Assembly: GCF_005239225.2 (NCBI RefSeq)
Contig: NC_133289.1
Span: 14,244,889-14,308,888 of the forward strand
Direction: 5' to 3'
Source: Populus alba
Lineage: Eukaryota > Streptophyta > Magnoliopsida > Malpighiales > Salicaceae
DNA length: 64,000 nucleotides
The translations under genes were made by a program, and so were the position numbers. Under the pieces are notes generated by a model. The model saw only the letters and a program-made list of their open reading frames with translations. It had not been told where the DNA came from and made no database searches. Of the stretch, positions 23,815-35,070 are shown piece by piece; position 1 is the first letter of the stretch, and each line of letters starts with the position of its first letter.

Positions 23815-24058
23815 CAGTTTTACCGACGGACTCACCGACGGAATTTATATCCGTCAGTAAAAGGTAAAAAATCCGTCGGTATTTTTTCAAATTCACCCTG
23901 AATTTTTAAAAGCCCTCCATATTTTTCGCAGTCCGTCGGTGATTCCGTCGGTAATATGACAAGTACAGAGGCGCATTAATTCACACACTTTGGAAATCAC
24001 GCGGTCCGTCGGTATTTCTGTCGGTAATATGTGTGACCGACAAATTACCGACGGACCT
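23815..24058. repeat. internal third array of the CACTA subterminal motif
   Basis: About ten copies or variants of the TCCGTCGGT/ACCGACGGA motif lie between the TNP2 3' end and the TNPA leader, away from either terminus. The final TNP2-frame codons (Val-Arg-Arg-stop) are read from one copy (GTCCGTCGGTAA, 24045-24056). It may be the TNPA promoter/operator or a relic of a former element end. Confidence 0.8.
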
Positions 24059-27000
24059 CTTCCTCATCAGTTGAATTGTCATCATCTTCATCGCAATCTT
24101 CAATATGGATATCATCTTCTTCATCGACATTTGCTTGTCCGCTAGAGCTGAGAACAACATTCAACTCCTCTCCGTCAATATCAACAAGACTATCATCGAA
24201 AACTCGAAAATTTGAATTTTCTTCCAATTCAATCGAAGGAGCAACTCGATATGGTTCAACCAACTCACGAACTTGAAAGACTTCATCTCGCACACTTGTG
24301 TCTTCGTTCTCATCCTGAACAACCTCGACACGACCCCGTGGTTTCGTTTTTAAAACGGAAAACCAATCAACTCTTGAACGATCCTTTCTAAATGAAGGGG
24401 TGTATGTGTAATAAACTTGTTGACATTGCTTTGCGAAAACAAAGACATCGTTTATGTTGCGGAGTCTAGCTTTTGAGTTGATTTCGACCAGACCATGGTG
24501 CGGATCAACTCTGATTCCTCTGTCCGTCGTGTCATACCAATAGCATTTGAATAAAAACACTTTATTCTGCTCGCTATGATATTGCAGTTCGACGACCTCT
24601 TCTAATCTACCATAGTAGTCAACTTCTAACTGGCTACTTGTGGATCCCTTAACACAAACACCGCAGTTGTATGTCTTTCTTCCTTGCCCGTATTCTTCAG
24701 TATGGAAAACATATCCATTGACAAAATACCCGTTGTAGCACCTAACTTTTCTTTCAGGGCCGAGGCTTAGTGAAGACAATGACTTGGGCGCACTCCTTCC
24801 CATTTGATAAACCTTGTAAATATATGTAATTAAATGTACATCAATACACGGTAAATGAACGAGAATCTCGTAATGACATGCATACATTAGAATGAGTTTG
24901 TGATAGTGTTTACATGTGTTCTGAACCATGTGGCAAATTGTTCATCTTGTAATTAAAAGATCCGGGATTCGGTCAGCTGCGAGTTATTGGAGAGCAAATG
25001 TTGTCGATGTTGCCTGCAAGTGATAATGAGTGTATGATATTACAATATATAATTAACAGTATATTATTGACAAAGTTTAATTAGTATTACACATATATAG
25101 ACTTACTGAATAAATGGTCTCAGCTCATCACAGTTAAATAGAACATAGTTGTGTGCTTGTTTGAATTCTATTTCCGACAAATATCTTCCTCTTACGGCAT
25201 TTTTAGGTGTGGGTCGTCCAGTATTGGAGAATATTGACAAGTTCCCACTGGAAGGCACTTCACCGCCATCGTCATGTCGTGGAACGCGATTGATTCTTGT
25301 TCTCAGATGAGGTTCGAAATAGTACGAGATAAATGTTGATATCTCTTCAACAATATAGGCCTCAGATATCGAAGCCTCAACATGCGCCTTGTTCTTAACC
25401 TTTTTTTTTTAGATTAAACAAGTACCTACATTGAAGTACAATTCAAGTATTTTCAAATAAGAAAAACATAGAAAATACTTTAAGATATGAATTCCATTGC
25501 AACTGTAATATCTCACCGTTCGAATGGGTACATCCATCTATACTGGACCGGTCCTCCAGCTTTTGCCTCGAACGGTAGATGTATAGGGAGATGCTCCATT
25601 GAGTCAAAAAATGAAGGAGGGAATATCATCTCAAGTTTGCATAGTGTCTCGATGATATTCGTTTGAAGCATCTCAATATGCTCAACATTCATCTTGCTGG
25701 AGCATATATCTCTGAAGAAATGACTAATCTCCGTTAGTGCATCCCATATTCCCTTTGGCAACAAATCACGAAAAGCTAATGGGATGAGTGTTTGCATAAA
25801 CACGTGGCAGTCATGGCTCTTCATTCCATACAATCTGCAGTCCTCTATGTTAACAAGCCTTGATATGTTCGATGCATGTCCATCCGGGAAATGCAGACTC
25901 TTAAGCCATTTGTAGACTAGCAGTTGTGCGTTTTTCTCTAACACGAAGCTTGCCCTTGGTTTTGCAACCTGTGACTCGTCATAAACCAACTCCATATTTT
26001 TACGGTTACAGTATAAAGCTATATCCAATCTAGCCTTCATGTTGTCCTTTGTCTTCCCCTTCACATCCATGACGGTGTTGAAAATATTCTCAAACACGTT
26101 CTTTTCGATGTGCATGACGTCAAGGTTATGGCGGAGAAGATTAGTCTTCCAATACGGAAGCTCCCAAAAGATACTTCGTTTTACCCAATTATGGGTCAAA
26201 CCAAAACCAGGAAACTTTTGCTTACCTGATTGAAGGCCAAACACAATGTCACCGTACTCTGATACAACATGATGCAATTATTCACCAGAAAGACGCGGGG
26301 ATGCAACATCTTTTTCAACTCTACCAACAAAGAAATCTTTTCTGTTCTTTCTGAACTTGTGATTAAGTGGCAAGAAGCGACGGTGACAGTCAAAAAAAGA
26401 AGCTTTACCTCCGTTTGCTAGCGTGAATGCCTTGTTGTTTTCCATGCAGTATGGACATGCGAGTTTCCCATGCGTGCTCCAACCAGAAAGCATTCCATAA
26501 GCTGGAAAATCACTGATAGTCCACATCAAAGCCGCCCTCATAAAGAAATTTTGTTTCCTCGATATATCATAAGTCAGAGATCCGGAGGACCACAACTGCG
26601 CCAGCTCATCTATCAACGGTCAAAGACAAACATCTATATTCCGCCCCGGGCTGCTTGGACCGGGTATGACAGTAGATAGAAACATGAACTCCGGCCTCAT
26701 ACACATTCCCGGTGGCAAGTTATAAACTGTGAGAATGACCGGCCAACAAGAATAGGGAGCAGCAAATGACCTAAATGGGTTGAACCCGTCTGTACACAAC
26801 CCAAGTCGAACATTCCTTGATTCAGCAGAAAAGTCAGGATGAACACTGTTAAAGCGTTTCCACGCTTCGCCGTCAGAAGGATGCACCATCACACCATCAA
26901 CGACATCGTGTGTTTGGTGTCATGTCATGTGCTCAGCAGTCCTTGGTGACATAAATAACCTCTGCAATCTAGGTGTGATCGGGAAATATCTAAGTTTTTT

Positions 27001-27834
27001 ATATGCCACTAGAGTCTTCCCCCTGCCAGTTCTGGGTTTGTAACGGGAATGCCCGCATGTCATGCACTCGGTCATCTCAGCATTTTTAAGGTAGTATAAC
27101 ATGCAGAAGTTAGGGCACATGTCAATTTTCTGGTATCCTAAACCGAGGGGTTTCATCATGGACTTCGCAGCATAGAAGTTCTCTTTGAGCCTGTTCTCTT
27201 CAGGTAAAATGCTTCTTGCCCAATCAATAATTTTGTCATACCCGACCTCACTCAACCTGTGATCTGACTTGATGGTGAACACCTGTGCCACAGTCGATAA
27301 TTTACTGTGGTTTGTGCAGCCATCCCATAATGGTTCGTCAGAATCTTTCAACAAATCAAAAAACCTAGTTGCCTCTGCATTAGGTTCTTCTTCTATGATT
27401 GGACATTGATTGACATTATCTTGATTCATTCTCATTGCATCCATAACCATGTTTCTGTAAGGATTAGTGTTGTCATTTGCTGCTTCATGCACGTTGCTAG
27501 CACTAGAAGTTGACCCAACCACCGTTTCTCCCATTCTCCTATTACTAACAAATACCTCTCCATGTGCATACCAACACTCGTAATCCTCCACAAACCCTTT
27601 GTGTAGAATATACATCATTACAACATCTGGATACAGATACTTTTTATTTTGACACTTCCTGCATGGACACCTAATACCGCCTCCAGTAAAATTTCTGGGA
27701 ATAGATGTTGCGAAATTAATAAAACCCTGAACCCCGTTACAATAATCCATCCTTCGCAATCCTTGGGGTGAATCTAGATACATCCATGAACGATCATCCA
27801 TGACTTCTATCGAACCTCTATAAAAAGGACCCAT
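24045..27834 (-). pseudogene. CACTA TNP2 transposase, broken by four stops and one frameshift
   Basis: The domain order is that of a complete plant TNP2 transposase: transposase-associated domain (DDRSWMY near 27800, a YCNGVQGFINFA stretch, the cysteine motif RCPCRKCQ), the Transposase_21 (tnp2) core (GLCTDGFNPF, GKLACPYCM, HNLDVMHIEKNVFENI), DUF4218 (LPKGIWDALTEISHFFRDIC) and, after introns, DUF4216 (24045 to about 24800). In-frame stops are TGA 26920-26922 (Trp expected), TGA 26620-26622 (Arg, CpG-type), TAA 26278-26280 and TAA 24953-24955 (Gln). A run of ten T (25401-25410) shifts the frame before VKNKAHVEAS. The likely start is the ATG at 27801, although 27834 is also open. The gene cannot make a full transposase. 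Confidence 0.9.
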
Positions 27835-28107
27835 TAAGCAAGCTCTTAATTATTTCAAAACATAACATGTAATTCGGTAATTCTACAAATTAAGTTTTAA
27901 CAATTTTCAAACAAATACAATCTTACAAAATCTAAAACAAACCATAACAAGTATAAAATTATACATTCATATACTACAAGTTTGTTTGAGAAATAACAAT
28001 AAAACATGTACATCTACTAAAAAAAAATACATATACTAAAAAAACAATAAAATTGACATTTAAATAATGTTAAAATTTTGAAAGATAGAATTACTTACAA
28101 AAAATGA

Positions 28108-28693
28108 TAAAATCCGTCGGTAAATCAGAACACGGATGCTGTGACCACAAAACTTCAAGAAATACAACTTGTTCTGCTGAGATGAGGAAGATTTTTGTTT
28201 TGGGGCGAGGGGGGCTGGTTATTTTGCAGATGGGGAAGGTTAGGATTAGGAAGAAGAAGGAGAAATGGGGGAGGAGAGTGACGGCAGAGTGGCCATATAT
28301 TCACTTTTGCCGACGGACTTACCGACGGTTTTTATTCCGTCGGTGAATCCGTCGGCGAAACCGTCGGCACTTCTGACGGGCAATCGACATGTCACCGCAC
28401 GGACCTGCTATTCAAATCCCTCGGTGATTCCGTCGGTATTTTTAACGGTGCACCGGTCACGTCACCGGTACGGATCTGGCATTTCAAATCCGTCGGTAAT
28501 TCCGTCGGAAAAATCACCCGCCAAAACCTCCGCGCCACCTACCCGCCCTTTTTTCATTAATTCTAAATTTTCTGTCGGTAATTACCGACCGAATGACCGA
28601 CGAATATTGTCCGTCGGTGATTTCAGCCGAAAAATACCGACAGAAAAAATTTCGTCGGTATATCCGTTGGTATTTAGCGAATTTCTGGTGGTG
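28108..28693. repeat. CACTA right terminus and subterminal motif array
   Basis: About 18 copies or variants of TCCGTCGGT/ACCGACGGA run from 28112 and, densely, from 28305 to 28675. The end is CTGGTGGTG (inverse CACCACCAG), where CACTA would be expected to give TAGTG. The AT-rich spacer 27835-28107 between the TNP2 start and this array probably holds its promoter and leader. Confidence 0.85.
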
Positions 28694-28696
28694 AAT

Positions 28697-29689
28697 TAAA
28701 TTAAACACATGTTTGACAAATAACACAAAAGAACTCATCAAAGAAAAAATAATCACTCACATATCCTAATATCATACGAATCAAACCAAGTCACAAAAAT
28801 AAAATCACATTAAGCAACATTTCACTCAAGTTAAATCATATAAACTAGTCCACAAACATGATGCGTATGATTAAAGAGAATTCTAAAATTTAATGACCAA
28901 ACCTTCAAATGGCCAAAAACACAAGAAGACAAATTGCATGAATATTAAAAGGTAGCTACTGAAATATTGGAACTCTCGACTGCGGCCAGCGCTCCTGAGG
29001 AGGAGTGGCTAAAACGCTGGACGCTGGTGAAGAGAAGTTCGCTGCTCACGTTGGTGGTGCAGAGAGGTTCCCTGCTGCTGAAGGAGAAGCTGCTGGAGGA
29101 CGTCATTCGCTGCACTGCTGGATTTGGAGGTGAAGTTGCTGGTGCTGACAAAGTGACTCACGGGTAGAGGAGAGTTTGTTGAAGGAGCTGTTTCGCTGAC
29201 GGTGAAGATGAAGAGGAAACTGTTGGTCTGTCTTGGCTTTGTCAAAGAGAGGGAATGGTGGATGGATGGCCGATGAGCTCGCGATTTATGATGATGGCTA
29301 TGAAGTTGTTGTTTCCACGAGATACAGTTGCTGGAGCTGAAGAGGTCATAGTGGCTAGACCAAGAAAAGTTGCTGGGGAATCAGTGCTGGACTGTTGCTA
29401 CAATGAAAGAAAAAAAAAAACAAAGAAATCATGGTTCAAATGGAGAGGTCCACGTTGATGCTGAGGAGTGCACGGTTGGAGATCGATGCTTGAGAAGGAG
29501 GAAGCTGCTGGTAAAAAAAAAGAAGCTCTGGTACTATAGTTGAGAAATGGTGTGGCTGATAAAGAACAATCTCTGCTGCTATTTGAAGGAGGAGCTTCCA
29601 TCGCTCACGGTTGAATCAGCTGTTGGTGCCAAAAGGATGAAGTTTGAGCTGTTATTGAAATATCTTTCACTGCTACTCTATTGAAATAT
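28697..29689. other. GC-richer G/A-biased block, unassigned
   Basis: Between the CACTA element and the next LTR element. The stretch 28967-29640 is rich in GCTGCTGG/GAAGAG text and stays open in several frames on both strands (about 66-78 aa each), a sign of composition and not of coding. I recognise no protein. It may be the leader or 5' part of another retroelement. Confidence 0.35.
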
Positions 29690-30703
29690 CAACATTTCTC
29701 AAATAATATTATTTATAAAATTATTAATCAATATAAAAAGAGTTTCAAAATCTTATTTTAAAAAATAATTACTAATATTAAGAACTAAAACAATTAACAA
29801 ATTAAGTGGATATACTATTTGCTATAATATTTAATCCAAATATTCGATGAAAAGATAGGAATTACACTAAAAACTTATCATTAAAAGGTTAAGTCAGATC
29901 ATTTATGACTTTTTTAATATTTAAGGATCATGACAAGTTGTTAGACATTGTACTTGATTTTCAAAAATAAGTCAATCAATTATTAAATTGATAATAAATT
30001 AAATTATTTAATGTTATTTTATGTAGAATTATAATTTATATTTAGACCAACTTATTAAAAAATCTAATGGGTCATACACATAAGAACCATTGGTCATAAA
30101 TTAAAATGGGATGATTAATCAAGTGTAACTTGATTGTAAATCAATTTTAAAATTACATACTATAATATAATTAATACATGGGATTACAATTCTAACTTAA
30201 AAAAAATCAAGAAGGGATTTGATTGAATAAATTTATAAAATTATCCTAAATAATGTGTGATATTATTTAAGGAGGAAATTAATATTTTGTAATGTATAAG
30301 GTTTTTAAGTTTCCCAATAAATAAAACGTTATGCCTCTTATTTATTATGAGAATGTAAGTAAAGTACAGTACATAAACACCTAATACAAAAAAAAAAAAA
30401 AAAAAGAGCTAACTCTCTAAAATACAACAATCACTCTCTAATAAAAAGATTTAGAGGATTTTTTACTAGTGGTTCATGTATATTATCGTTAGGGATTAGA
30501 TATTTAGATGACTTGTGATTTTCAATAACCTAACCTTAAGGCAAATATTCAAATTTCAAAGTTGTAAAAAACATATGATTTTTAGGTAATATTTATATAA
30601 GCTCTAAATAACTCTAGATTTATCTAACGAAATCTTTGAAACTCTTGAAAAACTTTAAATTTATCGATTCCACAACATGTATGTATTTTGGGAAATTCAA
30701 TAG

Positions 30704-30716
30704 TGGTGTTAGAGTC
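30704..30716 (+). other. tRNA-Met-type primer-binding site
   Basis: TGGTGTTAGAGTC resembles TGGTATCAGAGC, the initiator-tRNA-Met complement used by plant Copia elements, with two mismatches in the first 12 bases and its position just after the LTR homology. Confidence 0.55.
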
Positions 30717-33407
30717 TTCATTAGACAATTAGGGTTATTGATCGCGTGTTTTAATTATTATTAGTGTTAATTATGAATTAAATTTATGTGCTATTTGCCC
30801 AAAATTATTTTTCTTTTTCATGTTTTTCAAAAAGAATTGATACTATTTCGATCAGATCTGGCCAAAATCTAAAAAAAGATTTTTAGTGTTTGTGCACCAC
30901 CATCAACGATGTCAGCACTGCTAGCATGCTTAACTGGTGTCTAATGCACCAGGCTAAGACGCCAATGGTGGCTTGCATTGCTACCTTCTAGTGCGAGTTG
31001 CCTCACGTTGGAAGCGACGACCCGTGCCACGTAACACAAGGTTGTTGCCTCGCACTAGAGGTGGCGCAATGCGAGGGCAACCCCTCGTGTTATGCCAAAC
31101 CTAGAGGCAACCTTTTCTAATGCTATTAAAGAGCCCAACATGTGATCGCCAGCAGCCTTGTGTAGCAAACCTAGTTGTAACAAAGGTTACCACTGTTTAG
31201 GTACCGCTAATGGTGTGTCCATTACCGGTAGTTACAAAGAGAAGAAAAAATATGCAAATTATGATTTTGTCCCTGAGCTTAGTTTAGGGTTTTGAGGAGT
31301 AGAATTATGAATCTAACCCTGCAACTTATGCCTATTTACGTCTAGGTATAATTGGGTCAGAATTATGATTATGTCTCTCCATGTATAAAATATTGATTTT
31401 ATATTTTAGAATTAAAATGCTAAATTAAATTAGTTATAAAATTAATTTTTCTAATTTGATTAGGATGGAATTAACATGTTTAATTCAAAAACATATAGTT
31501 TTGTAATATGCTAATAGGATTAAGATTGAATTAAAATATTTAATTAAATAATATTTAGAAAAATAGTATTTCTAAATTAAAGAGAGTTTTTAAGCCAAAA
31601 TATATTTATTTAATTCCTCCTAAAATAGTTTAGGATATTAAAAAGAAATTTAATATGATTAATTTTGTTATTAAATTTTGAAAAATGATTTTTCAATAAA
31701 AAAGATGTTTATAGTTAAAAAAAAATACACGTAAAGCCAATGATTATAATTAAAGCATGCATATATTAATATGTTCTGATTCATGATGAATGATTATGGA
31801 TATTATAGTTGAATGATTGCAATATTAAATATGACTTGTGTGTCCTGTCTTTTTTTTTATTTATTTTTTGGGTTGTAAAATTCTTTTCTCATCTAATTCC
31901 CCTTGAACATAACTCAAGGTTTCTTAATTAATTATATAAATATTGTGTAATTTAGAAATATATAAATTTAGATTGGAAAATAATTTTGTATCTAAGATGA
32001 AGAAAGAATGTCAATGAGGGATACAACTGTGATGCTCGCAAAGGAATTATAAAAATTTGCAGCAGCTACCTAGATTTTAACCACCAATTTCCTTTAATAG
32101 CTAAAGAGAATTAGTTTAGATAAGTTAATAATCATCCAATTATAATTAATGGCATACTAGGGGTGTATGTCAATATATAATTGTTATATATGTTACATTA
32201 ATAATGACATGGAATGAGACTTAATTAAAATAATAAATCTCTTATTAATATATTAAGTATATGCTGAAAATATGATTTGTTGACTTCCGATTTTATATGC
32301 ATAAAATCAGAGTTATATGCATGAATAATTGGTTGAGCTACCTAAAGTTACTGTTAATCAAATATGTTTAATGCTATAAAATTAGATCTTACCTAACTAA
32401 TTTATATGATTTGGATAGGTTAGTTATGATCATATAAGATTAGAGACATTAATTAGACAAAATATATATAATATATTTAGACAAAAAGTTATCACCTAGT
32501 TGATCTAGGAGTCACAAAAAGATATGATTGATAAACTGTATTATTATCTAATTTAATTTATTTTGATACGTTAAATTACTTAAGGTCATATAAACTAAAT
32601 AGGATCTTAACCCATTAGGAGATCTAAGGGAGATTTCCTAAATTAATCATGAAGGCTATTAATCTGCAAGAAATAGTAAGAGATCAAGTTAAGATTAAAG
32701 ACCTTATATGAATATGGTTATAAATATGTATGCATGAAATCAATACTTGCTATCTTTACATGAATAGGTTGATAGATTACCATGAGTAAAAATAAATATA
32801 TCTCTATGTACCATACTTGATGCTAATAAATTGACTAAATCAAACTTCTTGGATTGATACCAAAATATGAGAATTGTTCTCAAATAAGAAGGAAGGTTGT
32901 ATGTTCTTAAAAATTTGACTCATCTTGTCCTTGATTAGAATGTTAATAACAAAGTTAAAACTAAATATCAACATCATATTGATGCTAATCCTACCTTGAT
33001 TGTTCTTCGCAGATCGGCCATGTCCTTTCCGGGTCTTATTGTCGAACTGGTTCTCCCATATGATATTTAATTACTGGTAGAGCAAAAAAAAAAAAAAAGG
33101 CAATTAATTGACCCGTTGATGGACAACTTTATCCTTCATCGGTTGTTTCGAGAGCTAAGCTAATTCGCTTCTAGTTCTGTAGCTAGAGCTGGCATTTCAT
33201 CCCTCGTTGGGGCATAAAAAATCAGGTCTACATGTCACTTGAACATCAAACACAACATAAGAATATAAATTTTCATATAATAATTATGCATCTCAAAGAA
33301 TTGTTTAATACAGCTAAATGCATTAAGAGGTATGAGACCTCTAAGGCACTAATAAAGGGATATGGTATTAGATATATAAGCGATTGACTTTAACGCAAAT
33401 GAGAAAT

Positions 33408-34445
33408 TGTTAGTGAACCTTATAGTTAATTGGTTGATTACACATATCACTGATTTGTAAAATATATTTATAATTAATAAAGACTTTCTTTATCTTTAAT
33501 ATTAAATTATATTTAATTAATGAATCTATAGTAAAGATAAAGTCCATGGAATAATAATGCTTTGTATAGGAATTAATAAAGTTTATATAATTATGAGATT
33601 TATAATGCATCAAAACATTATTTCTAAATGTTCCTAGTCAATGTTCTATTAAGACCAGACATTAATGTTACTTTCTTTGTTAAAGAAAATAGTTGTTCTT
33701 ATAAACCGAGATATAAGAAATACCTAGAACTAATATACATGTGCTTGGTAGATGACATGTACATTGAACGGACCCACAAGAGAATTTCATATAAAGAGAT
33801 CATTTATGTCTATGGAAAGACTCGTGTGATAGTTGTGTAAGTGATTTTTAGACTTGAAATCACTTAGTTATCTATACATGAAGTATTATGCTTTGATCTT
33901 GACCACACGTTGTTTTAATCAAATATAACAAACAAGCAACTATTAAGTATAACATAAACTATATAAAGTTATTTGAGTAATCAATAGAGGATACATCACC
34001 CCTGATGAATTAGAAAAAATGTTCTATTTGTTCTAAAATAGTACTGATTGTGAAATCTTTGGTCAAAGTAGAATGAGCTTTTAAAAGAGTTTCAAAATCT
34101 TATTCAAATAATCAATTACTATAATGTTGAAAACTAAAATTATTTAACAAATCAAACATATTCTATTTTTATAAAGTTTGTATAAGAACATTCTTGATTA
34201 AAGGATAATAATTACACTAAGAAACTGATCATTAAAATGTTAAGTCAGACCACTTATGACTTTATTAATATTTGAAAGATCATGATAATTTGCTAAACAT
34301 TGTACTTAATCTTCAAATATATTTCAATTAATTAATGTAATTGTGTTTTATAGTTGAATTGTTATAATATTAAATAAGGCCATTTATAACTTTTTTTAAT
34401 TCTTAAAACTCTAGAAAAGTTTTAAATTTATTATTTCTTTGTGAA
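33408..34445 (+). repeat. 3' LTR of the Copia-type element
   Basis: It begins TGTTAGTGAACC after a polypurine-like tract. The first 510 bases match the LTR copy at 18845, and the later part (34085-34440) matches 29739-30670 with a large internal gap. The end is approximate, and I could not find a target duplication. Confidence 0.55.
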
Positions 34446-35070
34446 AGAGTAACCAATTAGAGTTACCAAGCTAGTTCATTAACTACTTCAATTAGATAGC
34501 TGCTAGTATAGCAAGCACAAGCTATACTTCCAAGTACGTATTGATTGAGGTGTCAAGCACTTATTGGTTGAAATGCAAAAGTAGCAAGAATAAACATTTT
34601 TTTTTTTTTGTGTGTGGTATAGAATGTAGTATTGGCACTGTAAATCGTAGATAATGGGATGCATTCTGAAATTGACAGACCACAGCAACACAAAACACCA
34701 AGGATGCCATCGGAAAATCCTCTACCTCTTGGCTCTCAAAACCCGTACTATATGAACAAGCCTAACATCAACAAGAAGATAATGCAGGGTGAAATTAGAG
34801 TCCTGAATATCAACCAGAGCTAAGTCACTGGGGCTGAACAATGTCGCAAATGCAGCCAAGTCCTGAATCATTAGTCTTATCATTCCGGGCACAAAAAAAA
34901 TTACTAATACAGCATAACACTTTGTTTAATCATTGACTAGATGTATCTACACCATAAAAAATGAAGCAGATGCCACAGTTCATTATTAGAACAATATAGC
35001 AAGTTAAACCATTCAAAATTGATTCTAGAACACATGATATCATGGTAACAAACTGAAACAGTAAATAAAA
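34446..35070 (-). other. 3' flank of the PPR gene
   Basis: Probable 3' UTR and downstream DNA of the minus-strand PPR gene (about 34700-35070), preceded by a T-run at 34602. No separate gene is visible. Confidence 0.45.

Larger units (their letters stand above)
20187..28693 (-). mobile_element. CACTA (En/Spm) DNA transposon, 8507 bp, AAT target duplication
   Basis: The left terminus is CACTACAAGATTT and the right terminus, reverse complemented, is CACCACCAGAAATT, an imperfect terminal inverted repeat. AAT lies directly outside both ends (20184-20186 and 28694-28696), the 3-bp duplication expected for this superfamily. Inside, both genes run on the minus strand: TNP2 transposase (24045-27834, broken), then TNPA-like (20817-22519, open). 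Subterminal arrays of TACCGACGGA/TCCGTCGGTA lie at both ends, plus a third array between the two genes. The right terminus has CACCA in place of CACTA. With TNP2 dead, the copy cannot move on its own, though its TNPA could still act in trans. Confidence 0.95.
29690..34445 (+). mobile_element. decayed Copia-type LTR retrotransposon, no coding left
   Basis: The segment 29739-30000 (AAAGAGTTTCAAAATCTTATT...) is repeated at 34085-34330, about 4.35 kb away in the same orientation, as expected of a truncated 5' LTR and a 3' LTR. A primer-binding-site-like string (30704-30716) follows the first copy. A purine-rich CAAATGAGAAAT directly precedes TGTTAG at 33408, the second LTR's start. The interior has a GC-richer leader (30890-31250) and then AT-rich DNA without gag or pol motifs. 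Either the interior decayed beyond recognition or the element was always non-coding. Confidence 0.6.

Noticed and set aside
28967..29458. Four overlapping frames of 66-78 aa on both strands
   Set aside because: Compositional (GCTGCTGG-rich) block; frames are open on both strands at once and none resembles a known protein.
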